Of a stretch of 64,000 bases of DNA, positions 17,010 to 26,129 are shown piece after piece (the stretch's first letter is position 1; each line of letters begins with the position of its first letter). Origin of the DNA: Paraburkholderia domus (GTDB taxonomy: Bacteria > Pseudomonadota > Gammaproteobacteria > Burkholderiales > Burkholderiaceae). Location of the stretch: the NCBI RefSeq assembly GCF_905220705.1, contig NZ_CAJNAT010000035.1, positions 1 to 64,000 on the forward strand, written 5' to 3'. Position numbers and translations under genes: made by a program. Under the pieces are notes generated by a model, which saw only the letters and a program-made list of their open reading frames with translations, searched no databases and was not told where the DNA came from.

Positions 17010-18179
17010 ATGACTGTTTCAGGCAGATTGGCGCTCAGGCTGGTGTCCGTATGTCTCGCGGCTAGTGCCGCATTTGCACCCGCCGCGCACGCGGCCGACC
17101 CGGTAACGCTCAATATTGTCGACGTGGCCGGCGATCTTCAACTCACGCAGAAGGGTTTCGAGGCCTTCAAGGCGAAGTATCCGAATCTCGTCGCCAATCT
17201 CACGTTCACCAACGCGCCCGCCCCGCAGTTGCCCGGCAAGATCAAGGCGATGCAGGCCGCCGGCCGCTCCGATATCGATCTCGTCCTGACGGGCACCGAC
17301 GCACTGGCCGCCGGCATCGAACAGAATCTCTGGATGAAGTTGTTGCCGGACAATGCGGCGGCGTTCTCCGGTGTGCTCGACAGATACGCGCCCGGTCCGC
17401 GCAAGATGCAGGATCTCGCACAAGGCTTCGGTCTCGAGGTCGCCTATATGCCGGCTGGTCCGCTGCTCGAATACAACCCCGCCAAAGTCAGCGATCCACC
17501 CAGAACGCCTGAGCAACTCCTGCAATGGTGCAAGGCGCATCCGGACAAGCTGATCTACGCGCGGCCGGCGAACTCCGGCCCGGGTCGCACGTTCCTGATG
17601 GGTTTGCCTTACGTGCTCGGCGACAAGGACCCGCAAGATCCGATTCACGGCTGGGACAAGACGTGGGCCTTCCTCAAGCAATTGAACGATTGCATTCCTT
17701 ATTATCCGGGCGGCACCTCGGCAGTCATGAAGGAGCTCGGTGAGGGCACGCGCGACATGACCGTGACCGTGACCGGCTGGGACATCAACCCGCGCGCGCT
17801 CGGCATCGTGCCGGCGGAATTCCGTGTGCAGGCATTCGATAACATGACGTGGGTGAACGACGCGCACTACATGGTGATTCCGAAAGGCGTGCCGAAGGAA
17901 AAGCTCGACGTGCTCTACAAGCTGATGAACTTCATGCTCGAGCCGGCGCAGCAGGCCATGACCTATGACGACGGTTATTTCTATCCCGGTCCGGCGATCA
18001 AGGGCGTGAGTATCGAGCAGGCGCCGGCGCACAGCCAGGATGTGCTGAAGAAGTACGGCCGGCCGGAGTACGCGAAGCTGCTGGCTGAGCGTCCGCATGT
18101 GTTGCCGCTGAATGCGACCGCGATGGTCGCGGCGTTCAAGAAGTGGGACAGCGACATCGGCGCGCAGAAGACCAAGTAG
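17010..18179 (+). CDS. ABC transporter periplasmic solute-binding protein (389 aa)
   Basis: A Sec signal peptide is visible (LVSVCLAASAAFAPAAHAADP, cleavage probably after AHA). The mature protein is a type-2 periplasmic binding fold of the extracellular solute-binding family 1 (VTLNIVDVAGDL, DLVLTGTDALAAG, TWVNDAHYMVIPKGVPKEK, LMNFMLEPAQQAMTYDDGYFYPG). It captures the substrate for the ATPase and permeases encoded downstream. Iron- or polyamine-binding relatives have a similar shape, but the link to sugar-acid enzymes points to a sugar, sugar acid or oligosaccharide. A predicted promoter and a long palindrome precede it. Confidence 0.9.
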   Translation: MTVSGRLALRLVSVCLAASAAFAPAAHAADPVTLNIVDVAGDLQLTQKGFEAFKAKYPNLVANLTFTNAPAPQLPGKIKAMQAAGRSDIDLVLTGTDALAAGIEQNLWMKLLPDNAAAFSGVLDRYAPGPRKMQDLAQGFGLEVAYMPAGPLLEYNPAKVSDPPRTPEQLLQWCKAHPDKLIYARPANSGPGRTFLMGLPYVLGDKDPQDPIHGWDKTWAFLKQLNDCIPYYPGGTSAVMKELGEGTRDMTVTVTGWDINPRALGIVPAEFRVQAFDNMTWVNDAHYMVIPKGVPKEKLDVLYKLMNFMLEPAQQAMTYDDGYFYPGPAIKGVSIEQAPAHSQDVLKKYGRPEYAKLLAERPHVLPLNATAMVAAFKKWDSDIGAQKTK

Positions 18180-18216
18180 TCGCTGAATGAGTCCGTGTAC
18201 TCGTTGGGTCCGCCGG

Positions 18217-18329
18217 GATTCGCGTGTCATGCAAGCAGGAAACCGCCATGAAGCTTCACGCGCATCCGTTCTATTGGTTCGCTGCGATTCGTGCGTCACG
18301 CGTATCGGGACACCGCCATGAAGCATCAC
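18217..18329 (+). repeat. diverged tandem duplication of the ABC ATPase start region
   Basis: Two units of about 43 bp (18217-18259 and 18286-18329) each contain a GATTCG...CACCGCCATGAAG-type segment with an ATG. The second ATG (18318) starts the ATPase; the first (18248) opens a short dead-end frame. Confidence 0.6.
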
Positions 18330-19397
18330 TTTGAGCAGTTGCGGCTCGATTCAGTGAGCCGCAGTTTCACGAATGCGGAAGGCCAGGCGGTCGCGGCGCT
18401 GCAAGGGCTCGATCTGAATATCCAGCGTGGCGAGTTCATTGCGTTACTTGGACCTTCGGGTTGCGGCAAATCGACGGCGCTCAATTGCATCGCCGGTTTG
18501 CAGCCGTTGAGCGGCGGCGGCATCTGGCTCGACGATAAGCGCATTGACGTGCTGCCACCGGAAAAGCGCGGTTTTGGCATGGTGTTCCAGAACTACGCAT
18601 TGTTTCCGCATATGAGCGTGCTCGATAACGTCGGCTTCGGATTGAAGATGCGTGGTGTCGGCAAGAGCGAAGCCATGCGGCGTGCGCGTGAAGCGTTGCA
18701 GCTCGTGCAACTGGTCGGACATGAACGCAAGCTGCCCGGACAGCTGTCGGGCGGTCAGCAGCAGCGCGTGGCGATTGCGCGGGCGATCGTGATCGAACCC
18801 CCGCTGATCCTGATGGACGAACCGCTGTCGAATCTCGATACGAAGCTGCGCATTGAAATGCGCGCTGAGATTCGCCGTATCCATAGCCAGCTCGAACGCG
18901 CGACGCTGTACGTGACGCACGATCAGGACGAAGCGCTCTCCATGGCCGATCGCATCGTCGTGATGAAAGAAGGGGTGGTACAGCAGGTCGGCACGCCGAA
19001 AGAGGTCTATACGCGGCCGCAGAATTTGCATGTCGCGCGGTTCATGGGCTATCGCAACGTGGCTGAATTCGCACTCGAAGGCACGCAGGGCGATGGAGTC
19101 GCGGTGAGTGCGAACGGTGTGCGGTTGGTCGGCACGCCGATGGCTGGTTTCAACAGCAAGCTCGTGAGCGTCGCCCTGCGCCCGGAGGATATGGAGCGGG
19201 CAGCAGCTGGCGCGGACAACGCGTTCGACGCGCTGGTGACAACAGTGGAATACGGCGGTCACGATTCATTGCTGCGGGTGAAGACAGCGTTCGGCGACTT
19301 GTGGGTGCGCATCTCGGGAGAATTCGAAGAGGGCGAGCGCATCAGCCTGCACGTGCCGCCGTCACGCACGCTTGTCTATGACGCAGAGGCTGCATGA
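18318..19397 (+). CDS. ABC transporter ATP-binding protein (359 aa)
   Basis: The Walker A GPSGCGKST, Q-loop VFQNYALFPHMSV, signature LSGGQQQRVAIARA, Walker B LILMDEPLSNLD and switch His (YVTHDQDEA) are all present. A C-terminal TOBE-type regulatory domain follows (KLVSVALRPEDMERA, ISLHVPPSRTLVYD). It belongs to the PotA/FbpC/CUT group and energises the two permeases. The end overlaps the next gene by 4 bp (ATGA), so translation is coupled. The start at 18318 lies in the second copy of a short tandem duplication. Confidence 0.95.
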   Translation: MKHHFEQLRLDSVSRSFTNAEGQAVAALQGLDLNIQRGEFIALLGPSGCGKSTALNCIAGLQPLSGGGIWLDDKRIDVLPPEKRGFGMVFQNYALFPHMSVLDNVGFGLKMRGVGKSEAMRRAREALQLVQLVGHERKLPGQLSGGQQQRVAIARAIVIEPPLILMDEPLSNLDTKLRIEMRAEIRRIHSQLERATLYVTHDQDEALSMADRIVVMKEGVVQQVGTPKEVYTRPQNLHVARFMGYRNVAEFALEGTQGDGVAVSANGVRLVGTPMAGFNSKLVSVALRPEDMERAAAGADNAFDALVTTVEYGGHDSLLRVKTAFGDLWVRISGEFEEGERISLHVPPSRTLVYDAEAA

Positions 19398-20281
19398 GCA
19401 CGCCCACGCTGTCGCCGCCACGCGCACCACGTGCGCCGCGCGACGCCAAAGCGTGGCTGGTCGCGCCGGCTTTGATCTTCATTGTCGCGTTGTTCATCTA
19501 TCCGTTTGCGTATGGTCTGATGCTGTCGTTCCGGCCGATGAACGGCGGCGGCCTGTGGGCCAACTATCTGACGTTCTTCACCGACACGTCGATGTGGCCG
19601 ACCATTGTCGTCACGCTCAAGCTCGCGGTGCCCGCGACGCTGATCAATGTGGGCGTGTCGGTTCCAGTGGCGTTCGCGCTGCGGCGCAATTCGCCCTATC
19701 AGAAATTCGTCACGACGCTGCTGGTGATTCCCGTCACGCTCGGTACCGTGCTGATCGCCGACGGCATGCTCACGTACTTCGGACCGAACGGCTGGCTTCC
19801 GCAGGCATTGCACGGCCTGCATCTCTACACCGATGAAGTGCGTCTGACGCATAACTTCTGGGGCGTGCTGATCTCGCTGATCGTGTCGGGTTTTCCGTTT
19901 GCGTTTCTGCTGACGTTGTCATACGTGACCGGCATCGATCCGACGCTCGCAAGTGCCGCCGCCACGCTCGGCGCGAGCCCGTGGCAGCAGTTTCTGCGCA
20001 TCTATCTGCCGCTGCTCGTGCCCGGCTTAACGATGGCCGCGTGTTTATCGTTCGTGCAGGCGTTCTCGGTGTTTCCATCCGCGGTGCTGCTGGGCGCGCC
20101 TGCCGGCCCGACGCGCGTCATGTCGATTGCCGCGGCCGAAGCCGCGTTCGAAAGCTACGACTATTCGCTTGCTTCCGCGATTGCGATGGTGATGGGCTTC
20201 GTTCAATTGCTGGTGGTCAGCGCCATGCTCGGCGCGCGCCGCTTCTTCTACAGCGGTCCGGTGACGGGAGGCAAAGGCTGA
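19394..20281 (+). CDS. ABC transporter permease (295 aa)
   Basis: This is a binding-protein-dependent permease with about six membrane segments, starting at LVAPALIFIVALFIYPFAYGLMLSF. The EAA loop is seen as SAAATLGASPWQQFLRIYLPLLVPGL. It overlaps the ATPase gene by 4 bp and the next permease by 1 bp (TGATG), so the transporter genes form one unit. It pairs with the following permease to form the heterodimeric channel in the inner membrane. Confidence 0.93.
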   Translation: MSTPTLSPPRAPRAPRDAKAWLVAPALIFIVALFIYPFAYGLMLSFRPMNGGGLWANYLTFFTDTSMWPTIVVTLKLAVPATLINVGVSVPVAFALRRNSPYQKFVTTLLVIPVTLGTVLIADGMLTYFGPNGWLPQALHGLHLYTDEVRLTHNFWGVLISLIVSGFPFAFLLTLSYVTGIDPTLASAAATLGASPWQQFLRIYLPLLVPGLTMAACLSFVQAFSVFPSAVLLGAPAGPTRVMSIAAAEAAFESYDYSLASAIAMVMGFVQLLVVSAMLGARRFFYSGPVTGGKG

Positions 20282-21210
20282 TGGCTAGCGATCACCGCGC
20301 CGCGCATCCTTCGTGGCGGGCGCCCGCGTCGAACCAGAACAACGACGGCGCCCAGCCGCCCAGCAAGCGCGTGAAGCAGCGTGCCAGTGTGCCGGGACGG
20401 ATCTGGCATGTGCTGGTGTGGGGCGCGATGGTGTTCTTTCTCGTCAACGTGGTGTTGCTGATTGCGACCGTCGCGGTGAACTCGGTGGCGACCCGCTGGT
20501 TCGGCACCTTGTTGCCGCAAGGCTTTACGCTGCACTGGTACGCGCAGGCGTGGAGCGATTTCCAGTTGGCCAGCGTGTTGTGGGTCACCGTCGAAGTGGT
20601 CGGCGCGGTCGTGGTGCTGTCGGTTGTGCTCGGCGTGCCCGCGGCGTATGCACTCGCCCGCGTGCAGTTTCCCGGCAAGCGCATGGCGATGCTGATTTTC
20701 CTGCTGCCCTTGATGGTGCCACCCGTGACGTACGGCATTCCGATGGCGACCGTGATGTATAAGGTCGGCCTTGCGGGCACGCTAGGCGGCGTGATTCTTG
20801 CGAATCTCGTGCCGGCGCTGCCGTTCGTGATCCTCGTGATGACGCCGTTCATCGAGCAGATCGATCCCAATCTCGAAGCGGCGGCGCGCATTTTCGGCGC
20901 GAACACATTCCGCTATTTCCGCTACGTGCTGTTGCCCTTGCTGGTGCCCGGCATGCTGGCGGCCGGGCTGCTGGTGCTGGTTCGCACTATCGGCATGTTC
21001 GAACTCACTTTCTTCACAGCGGGTCCCGCGACGCAAACGCTTGTGGTCGCCCTGTACTACGCTGTATTTTCAACCGGCGTGCGCGCACCGCAATCGATCG
21101 ACGCGATGGCGATGATCTACATGGCGATTACGCTGATCTGGGTGCTGATCGCGTTGCAATTCGTCAGCCCGACGCAGATCGTGTCGCGCGTGAAGGAGCA
21201 GAAGCGCTGA
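20281..21210 (+). CDS. ABC transporter permease (309 aa)
   Basis: The second permease subunit has a polar N-terminal tail of about 40 residues. Six membrane segments and the EAA loop (EAAARIFGANTFRYFRYVLLPLLVPGM) follow. It starts on the A of the preceding stop codon (TGATG). The long Lys/Arg/Gln-rich tail is unusual for the family but lies in frame with no better start. Its partner dehydratase gene begins about 70 bp later on the same strand. Confidence 0.92.
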   Translation: MASDHRAAHPSWRAPASNQNNDGAQPPSKRVKQRASVPGRIWHVLVWGAMVFFLVNVVLLIATVAVNSVATRWFGTLLPQGFTLHWYAQAWSDFQLASVLWVTVEVVGAVVVLSVVLGVPAAYALARVQFPGKRMAMLIFLLPLMVPPVTYGIPMATVMYKVGLAGTLGGVILANLVPALPFVILVMTPFIEQIDPNLEAAARIFGANTFRYFRYVLLPLLVPGMLAAGLLVLVRTIGMFELTFFTAGPATQTLVVALYYAVFSTGVRAPQSIDAMAMIYMAITLIWVLIALQFVSPTQIVSRVKEQKR

Positions 21211-21282
21211 AGCACTGAAGCCCGCTCCGAAGGAAGTCCCCTTGAGGGATTGGGGACGGCGCAAGACATCGTGGAGCAGACG

Positions 21283-23061
21283 TTGACGACAAGAAAGAAA
21301 CCTGAAGACTTGCGCAGCCATCGCTGGTACGGCGTGAACGATCTGCGTTCGTTCGGCCATCGCTCGCGCACCGCGCAAATGGGCTATAGCCGCGAGGAGT
21401 ACGCAGGCAAGCCGGTGATCGCGATCCTTAACACGTGGAGCGAGATTAACGCTTGCCACACGCATTTCAAGCAACGTGTCGAGGAAGTGAAACGCGGCAT
21501 CTGGCAGGCGGGCGGCTTTCCGGTCGAACTGCCCGTGCAGACCCTTGCCGAGCCGTTCCAGAAGCCCACTACGATGCTCTATCGCAACTTCCTCGCGATG
21601 GAGGCCGAGGAGACGCTGCGCTCGTATCCCGCCGATGGTGTCGTGCTGATGGGCGGTTGCGACAAGACCACGCCAGCCTTGCTGATGGGCGCGATTTCGA
21701 TGGATCTGCCGGCGATCTTTCTGCCGGCCGGTCCGATGCTGCGCGGTAACTGGAACGGTGTCACGCTCGGCTCCGGCTCAGACGGCTGGAAGTACTGGGC
21801 CGAGTTGCGCGCGGGAACCATTACGGAAGAGGACTGGCAAGGCGTCGAAGGCGGTATAGCGCGCTCGCCTGGGCACTGCATGACGATGGGCACCGCGTCG
21901 ACCATGACAAGTGCTGCCGAAGCGCTTGGCTTTACGCTGCCAGGTTTTGCCTCCATTCCCGCAGCGGATTCGCGGCACGCGCAAATGGCCGCGAAAACTG
22001 GCATGCGTATCGTCGAGATGGTGTGGGAGGACCTGAAACCATCCGACCTGATTACCGCCGGCTCGATCGACAACGCTGTGACCACCTGCCTCGCGCTGTC
22101 CGGCTCGACCAACGCGATCGTGCATATGATCGCGCTCGCGCGCCGCGCCGGCATTGAGTTGACGCTCGATCGCTATGACGACATCTCGCGCCGCACGCCG
22201 GTGCTGGCGAATGTTCGTCCGACCGGCGCGTATCTGATGGAGGACTTTTTCTACGCGGGCGGTTTGCCGGCCATGCTGGCCGAACTGGGCGACCCGATCG
22301 ACCGCTCGCAGAAAACCGTGAACGGCCGCACGCTTGGCGAGAACCTTGAAGGCGCGACGATTTTCAACGACGAAGTGATTCGCCGCCGCAGCGCACCGCT
22401 CCTGCCGAATAACGGTCTCGCGGTGCTACGCGGCAATATCGCGCCTGACGGTGCCGTGATCAAACCCGGTGCCGCCGAGCCGCAGTTGCTCGTGCATACC
22501 GGCCGCGCGGTGGTGTTCAAGGACTACAACGACATGGCTGCGCGCATCGACGACGAAGTGCTCGACATCGACGAAAACTGCGTCATCGTCCTTCAGCATG
22601 CGGGGCCGGTGGGTGCTCCGGGTATGCCCGAGTGGGGGCAACTACCGATTCCGCGGAAGTTGCTGCAGAAGGGCGTGCGCGATATGGTGCGTATATCGGA
22701 TGCACGGATGAGCGGGACGAGTTACGGCGCGTGCGTGTTGCACGTCGCGCCGGAGTCGTTTATCGGCGGGCCGCTTGCGCTGGTGCAAAGCGGCGATCTG
22801 ATCGAACTGGACGTGCCGCGGCGCTTGCTCAACCTGCTCGTGCCGGACGAGGAACTGGCGCGCCGCAAGGCCGCCTGGGTGAAGCCCGAGCCGCGTTTCA
22901 CGCGCGGCTACGGCGCCTTGCATCAGGTGCACGTGCTGCAGGCGAATAAAGGTTGCGATTTCGATTTCCTGCAGCGCGGCGGCGCGCAAACCGATGCTCG
23001 GCGAGCCGGAGATTCACTGAGTTTTCTGAGGGCCGTCGAGAGAGTCGTGACGCTGCCATAG
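21283..23061 (+). CDS. IlvD/Edd-family sugar-acid dehydratase (592 aa)
   Basis: The product is an Fe-S dehydratase of the L-arabonate/D-xylonate branch. The three cluster Cys are in SEINACHTHF, LMGGCDKTTPALL and SPGHCMTMGTASTM. The C-terminal swivel region contains GPVGAPGMPEWGQLPIP and SDARMSGTSYG. It converts an aldonic acid to a 2-keto-3-deoxy acid, which the DapA-type enzyme at 14732 would then process. The start is a TTG (MTTRKKPEDLRSHRWYG) preceded by GTGGAG with 6 nt spacing; in-frame GTG 21271 and TTG 21250 are alternatives. It is probably the last gene of the operon. Confidence 0.92.
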   Translation: MTTRKKPEDLRSHRWYGVNDLRSFGHRSRTAQMGYSREEYAGKPVIAILNTWSEINACHTHFKQRVEEVKRGIWQAGGFPVELPVQTLAEPFQKPTTMLYRNFLAMEAEETLRSYPADGVVLMGGCDKTTPALLMGAISMDLPAIFLPAGPMLRGNWNGVTLGSGSDGWKYWAELRAGTITEEDWQGVEGGIARSPGHCMTMGTASTMTSAAEALGFTLPGFASIPAADSRHAQMAAKTGMRIVEMVWEDLKPSDLITAGSIDNAVTTCLALSGSTNAIVHMIALARRAGIELTLDRYDDISRRTPVLANVRPTGAYLMEDFFYAGGLPAMLAELGDPIDRSQKTVNGRTLGENLEGATIFNDEVIRRRSAPLLPNNGLAVLRGNIAPDGAVIKPGAAEPQLLVHTGRAVVFKDYNDMAARIDDEVLDIDENCVIVLQHAGPVGAPGMPEWGQLPIPRKLLQKGVRDMVRISDARMSGTSYGACVLHVAPESFIGGPLALVQSGDLIELDVPRRLLNLLVPDEELARRKAAWVKPEPRFTRGYGALHQVHVLQANKGCDFDFLQRGGAQTDARRAGDSLSFLRAVERVVTLP

Positions 23062-23085
23062 AGCGGCCACACGCAGGGGAGGGGG

Positions 23086-23112
23086 ACGCGATGCGGCTGG
23101 ACCGCATCGCGT
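23086..23112. terminator. strong hairpin between convergent genes
   Basis: 11-bp arms ACGCGATGCGG and CCGCATCGCGT with a CTGGA loop lie just after the dehydratase and before the convergent SDR gene end. There is no T-run on either side. Confidence 0.5.
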
Positions 23113-23119
23113 AATCTCA

Positions 23120-23725
23120 TCAATACCCTACACGATACACACGGCCCGTTTGCGCGCCTTCCACGCTGCGCAGGTAGGCCTGTGCCGCACGTTCGGCGCT
23201 CACCGGCTCGAAGCCACGGAAGTAGGGTCCAAAAGCGTCGAGCGCTTCGGTCAGCACCGTCGGACTCACCACGTTGATGCGGATGCCGCGCGGCAATTCG
23301 ATCGCGGCACCGCGCACGAAACCTTCCAGGGCCAGATTGACGGTGGTTGCATTCGCGCCTTCGCGAATCGGTTCGTCGCCGACAATGCCGCTCGTCAGCG
23401 TAAACGAGCCGCCGTCGTTCACGTATTGCTGGGCGCCCAGCACCACGTTGATCTGACCCATCAGCTTGTCGCGCAGGCCGACCCAGAACTGCTCGACGCT
23501 CATCTCCGGCAGCGGGCCGAAATGCAGCTTGCCGGTGGCGGTGACGACGCCGTCGACTTTGCCGATTTCGCTAAAGAGCCGTTCGATGCTGGCCGGGTCG
23601 GTGCTGTCGACGCGAAACTGGCCGCGTGTCGCGCCCACTTCGATGACTTCATGGCGCGCTTTCAATGCCGCGCTCACAGCGTGGCCGACCGTACCGGTTG
23701 CGCCTATCACGACGATCTTTTTCAT
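23120..23725 (-). CDS. short-chain dehydrogenase-like protein lacking the YxxxK motif (201 aa)
   Basis: The Rossmann start MKKIVVIGATGTVGHAVSAAL and TATGKLHFG belong to the SDR superfamily. The length (about 200 aa) and the segment NATTVNLALEGFVRGAAIELPRGIRINVVSPTVLTE match a short SDR group in which the catalytic Tyr-x3-Lys is missing. It may therefore be a binding or atypical redox protein. CGGAGC is 6 nt before the ATG at 23725; an upstream in-frame ATG at 23752 is less likely. It is convergent with the dehydratase gene and not part of that operon. Confidence 0.85.
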   Translation of the reverse strand: MKKIVVIGATGTVGHAVSAALKARHEVIEVGATRGQFRVDSTDPASIERLFSEIGKVDGVVTATGKLHFGPLPEMSVEQFWVGLRDKLMGQINVVLGAQQYVNDGGSFTLTSGIVGDEPIREGANATTVNLALEGFVRGAAIELPRGIRINVVSPTVLTEALDAFGPYFRGFEPVSAERAAQAYLRSVEGAQTGRVYRVGY

Positions 23726-23933
23726 CTGCTGCTCCGTTTTGGTATTGGACATGCAGTCGATTGTGTCGGCGTTCAGCGAATGGAAAAAGCCTGTTCGGCT
23801 TGCAGGTCCTGCAACCCTGAGTTTCTAATCCGGGACAAAACACGCGCCGTCATTCAAACGGCGCGCTCTTTGGAATTGACTGATTAATTGGAACAAACGG
23901 TGTAATTCAAACAAATACGCGCAGCGCGAATAG

Positions 23934-24389
23934 TTATGGCACCCGATGTAATTCGATCACGCGAGTGGGCCGCATGTGATTGACGGCGTAATGAATGCGA
24001 CCACGTTCGCGGCGGGCGCGAATCGAGCTCGGGTCGTCGAGCAGATCATCCGCAGAATCGGCGCCCTGCGGCTCGACCATGCCTTTGTCGATGACCGTAT
24101 AGCCCGGTTCGAGCGCCAGCAGCAGATGATTGCCGCCAACCCGGCTGTCGAAGCCGGCCATCCCGTCGTGCGCCTCGGGCACGCTGTTGACGAGGGTCGC
24201 GTTGGTCGTCGTGATCTCGTCGGGCGAGATCGGGCTGTGGCCGGCTATGCGGGCGGCCTCGAGATTCTTGCCGTCGGTGTCGACCGTGCTGTCGTGGGTG
24301 CGGTCGTTATGTAGTTCGGTCGTGCGCGGGCCGGTGGTGTCCGGCAGCGTGCTCGCGGCTGCTGGCTTGTTGATATCGCTGTTCATCAT
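23934..24389 (-). CDS. DUF3005-domain protein (151 aa)
   Basis: The C-terminal half (PEAHDGMAGFDSRVGGNHLLLALEPGYTVIDKGMVEPQGADSADDLLDDPSSIRARRERGRIHYAVNHMRPTRVIELHRV) is typical of the DUF3005 family, found mainly in Burkholderiaceae, of unknown function. The N-terminal half is polar and Thr/Asp-rich, likely disordered. There is no signal peptide. TGGAGAA precedes tandem ATG codons at 24389 and 24386. It is monocistronic. Confidence 0.8.
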   Translation of the reverse strand: MMNSDINKPAAASTLPDTTGPRTTELHNDRTHDSTVDTDGKNLEAARIAGHSPISPDEITTTNATLVNSVPEAHDGMAGFDSRVGGNHLLLALEPGYTVIDKGMVEPQGADSADDLLDDPSSIRARRERGRIHYAVNHMRPTRVIELHRVP

Positions 24390-24721
24390 GCGTTCTCCAT
24401 TGAAGAGGACATGGTTGAAGTGCAGCAAAACCCGTTCCGCCTCGCACAAACGTCTTCGTGCGTGTGAGTTGTACTGCTTCTGCGCCGCAGTTGCCTCGCA
24501 GTGATGCGCAATGACGTATGCGGGCATTTCACCTGGCGATTGCGTCCGGGTTTCTTTTCGTTTTTTTTAATGGACGCTTATTTTCTACAGAGTATGATCT
24601 TACTCCGACGAGCGAAACGCGGTTAAATTGACGCCATGCGTCCGGCGGTTTTTACATGGCCGAGAACGAATAGACGCGCGCGACTCAAAACTTCTAACGG
24701 GGCCGTCAGGGCGGGTGACAC

Positions 24722-24955
24722 ATGCATTTCGATGCTGCATTCACACATCGCGGCTACTTGCTGAATTGCGCGCCGGCGCGCGCGTGTGATGGTACTTGGC
24801 AACCTTATGTGGTCATCTCCCGCTCGAGCGATGGCGAACTGGTCGCCAACCGTTTTTTCCCCACTGACTTGCGTTTTCCTGACGAAGCCACGGCCATCGC
24901 GCACGCACGCGACTGGGCGGTGCGCTGGATCGATGCGAGCAGCGTGACCATCTGA
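24722..24955 (+). CDS. small conserved-looking hypothetical protein (77 aa)
   Basis: The frame begins MHFDAAFTHRGYLLNCAPARACDGTWQPYVVISRSSDGELVANRFFPTDLRF and ends with a helix DEATAIAHARDWAVRWIDA. The alternating beta-strand pattern plus helix looks like a compact soluble fold and matches a type of short protein common in Burkholderia genomes. No function is known to me. A GGGTGA sequence lies upstream of the ATG. It stands alone, about 130 bp before the serine acetyltransferase gene. Confidence 0.65.
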   Translation: MHFDAAFTHRGYLLNCAPARACDGTWQPYVVISRSSDGELVANRFFPTDLRFPDEATAIAHARDWAVRWIDASSVTI

Positions 24956-25082
24956 AGCGAATCCGGCATGCGCGGCCCGGCATACCCGGCAGCCGTGCGG
25001 CGCTGCGCGGGCCTCGGCAAAACGCGGTAATCTCTTGGGACAATCACTCTAAACCGTGCCTCGCGCGCGGCGCTGTCCTTTT

Positions 25083-26009
25083 ATGCCTAATGTGCCTTCC
25101 CACAACTGGGGTCTCGAACAGATCGTCGCGGACTTGCGTGCGTCGCGTGAAGAATTGCATCGCACGCGGCATCCGCTCGGCATCCGCGAGCTGCCCTCGC
25201 GCGATGCGGTGACTGCAATTGTCACCGGCTTGCGCGCAGCGCTGTTTCCCACACACTACGGCGCCCCCGATCTAACTGACGAAACGGTCGACTACTACGT
25301 CGGCCATACGCTCGAAAGCACCTTGCGATTGCTCGCGGAACAGATTCGCCGCGCCTTGCGCTTTCTGCCCGAGTTTGGCGAAACGCCTGATGAGATTCTG
25401 AAGGAGCGTGCGTTCGACATCGCGCGCGAATTCGGCACGCAGTTGCCCGGTATTCGCGCGTTGCTGGTCAGCGATATACAGGCCGCTTTCACCGGCGACC
25501 CGGCTGCGCAGCACATCACTGAAATTCTGCTGTGTTATCCGGGCGTCTGGGCGATGACGCATCATCGTCTTGCGCACGCGTTGCATCGCCTCGGCGTGCC
25601 CTTGCTTGCACGCTTCATCAACGAGATTGCGCACTCGGCGACCGGCATCGACATTCACCCGGGCGCGACCATTGGCCCGAGTTTCTTTATCGACCACGGC
25701 ACGGGCGTCGTGATCGGCGAGACCGCGATCATCGGCGAGCGCGTGCGCGTCTACCAGGCCGTCACGCTCGGCGCAAAGAGCTTCGCTGCGGACCTTGACG
25801 GCACGCTGGTCAAGGGCAACGCGCGCCATCCGATCGTTGAAGACGACGTTGTGATTTATGCCGGCGCGACGATTCTCGGGCGCGTGACCATTGGGCGCGG
25901 TTCGGTGATCGGCGGCAATGTATGGCTCACGCATAGCGTGCCGCCGGGCAGCAGCGTGTCGCAGGGCAAGATCCGCGAGGGAGAGCGCACGGACGAGGGG
26001 CGCGGTTGA
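25083..26009 (+). CDS. epsC: serine O-acetyltransferase (CysE/EpsC type, 308 aa)
   Basis: The product has an N-terminal helical domain (to about residue 190) followed by a left-handed hexapeptide beta-helix. Diagnostic residues are in GIDIHPGATIGPSFFIDHGTGVVIGETAIIGERVRVYQAVTLGAKSF, with the catalytic His in IDHGTG. It makes O-acetyl-L-serine from serine and acetyl-CoA, the committed step of cysteine synthesis. The long N-terminal domain marks the EpsC/SATase form. The start MPNVPSHNW is chosen; nine extra in-frame codons upstream look like leader sequence. Confidence 0.93.
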   Translation: MPNVPSHNWGLEQIVADLRASREELHRTRHPLGIRELPSRDAVTAIVTGLRAALFPTHYGAPDLTDETVDYYVGHTLESTLRLLAEQIRRALRFLPEFGETPDEILKERAFDIAREFGTQLPGIRALLVSDIQAAFTGDPAAQHITEILLCYPGVWAMTHHRLAHALHRLGVPLLARFINEIAHSATGIDIHPGATIGPSFFIDHGTGVVIGETAIIGERVRVYQAVTLGAKSFAADLDGTLVKGNARHPIVEDDVVIYAGATILGRVTIGRGSVIGGNVWLTHSVPPGSSVSQGKIREGERTDEGRG

Positions 26010-26129
26010 TGAGCGGGCTGGCTCGCGGGCCGTTTCTCGCTTTGCCGCGCCCATTCGCACGTGTTGTGCCGCGCGCATTGCCGTGTGTCGCGCAGCGCGG
26101 AATGCCCTTTAACTTCTGAGTGGCGAACC

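Noticed and set aside
17019..18329. Long minus-strand open frame opposite the ABC binding protein
   Set aside because: Composition (Arg/His/Leu-rich) and lack of any domain show it is a shadow of the real gene.
23120..23725. Sugar dehydrogenase completing the sugar-acid pathway
   Set aside because: It is on the opposite strand, lacks the YxxxK motif and is separated by a hairpin.
24130..24504. Plus-strand open frame over the DUF3005 gene
   Set aside because: The minus-strand product carries the conserved DUF3005 sequence and a good ribosome-binding site.
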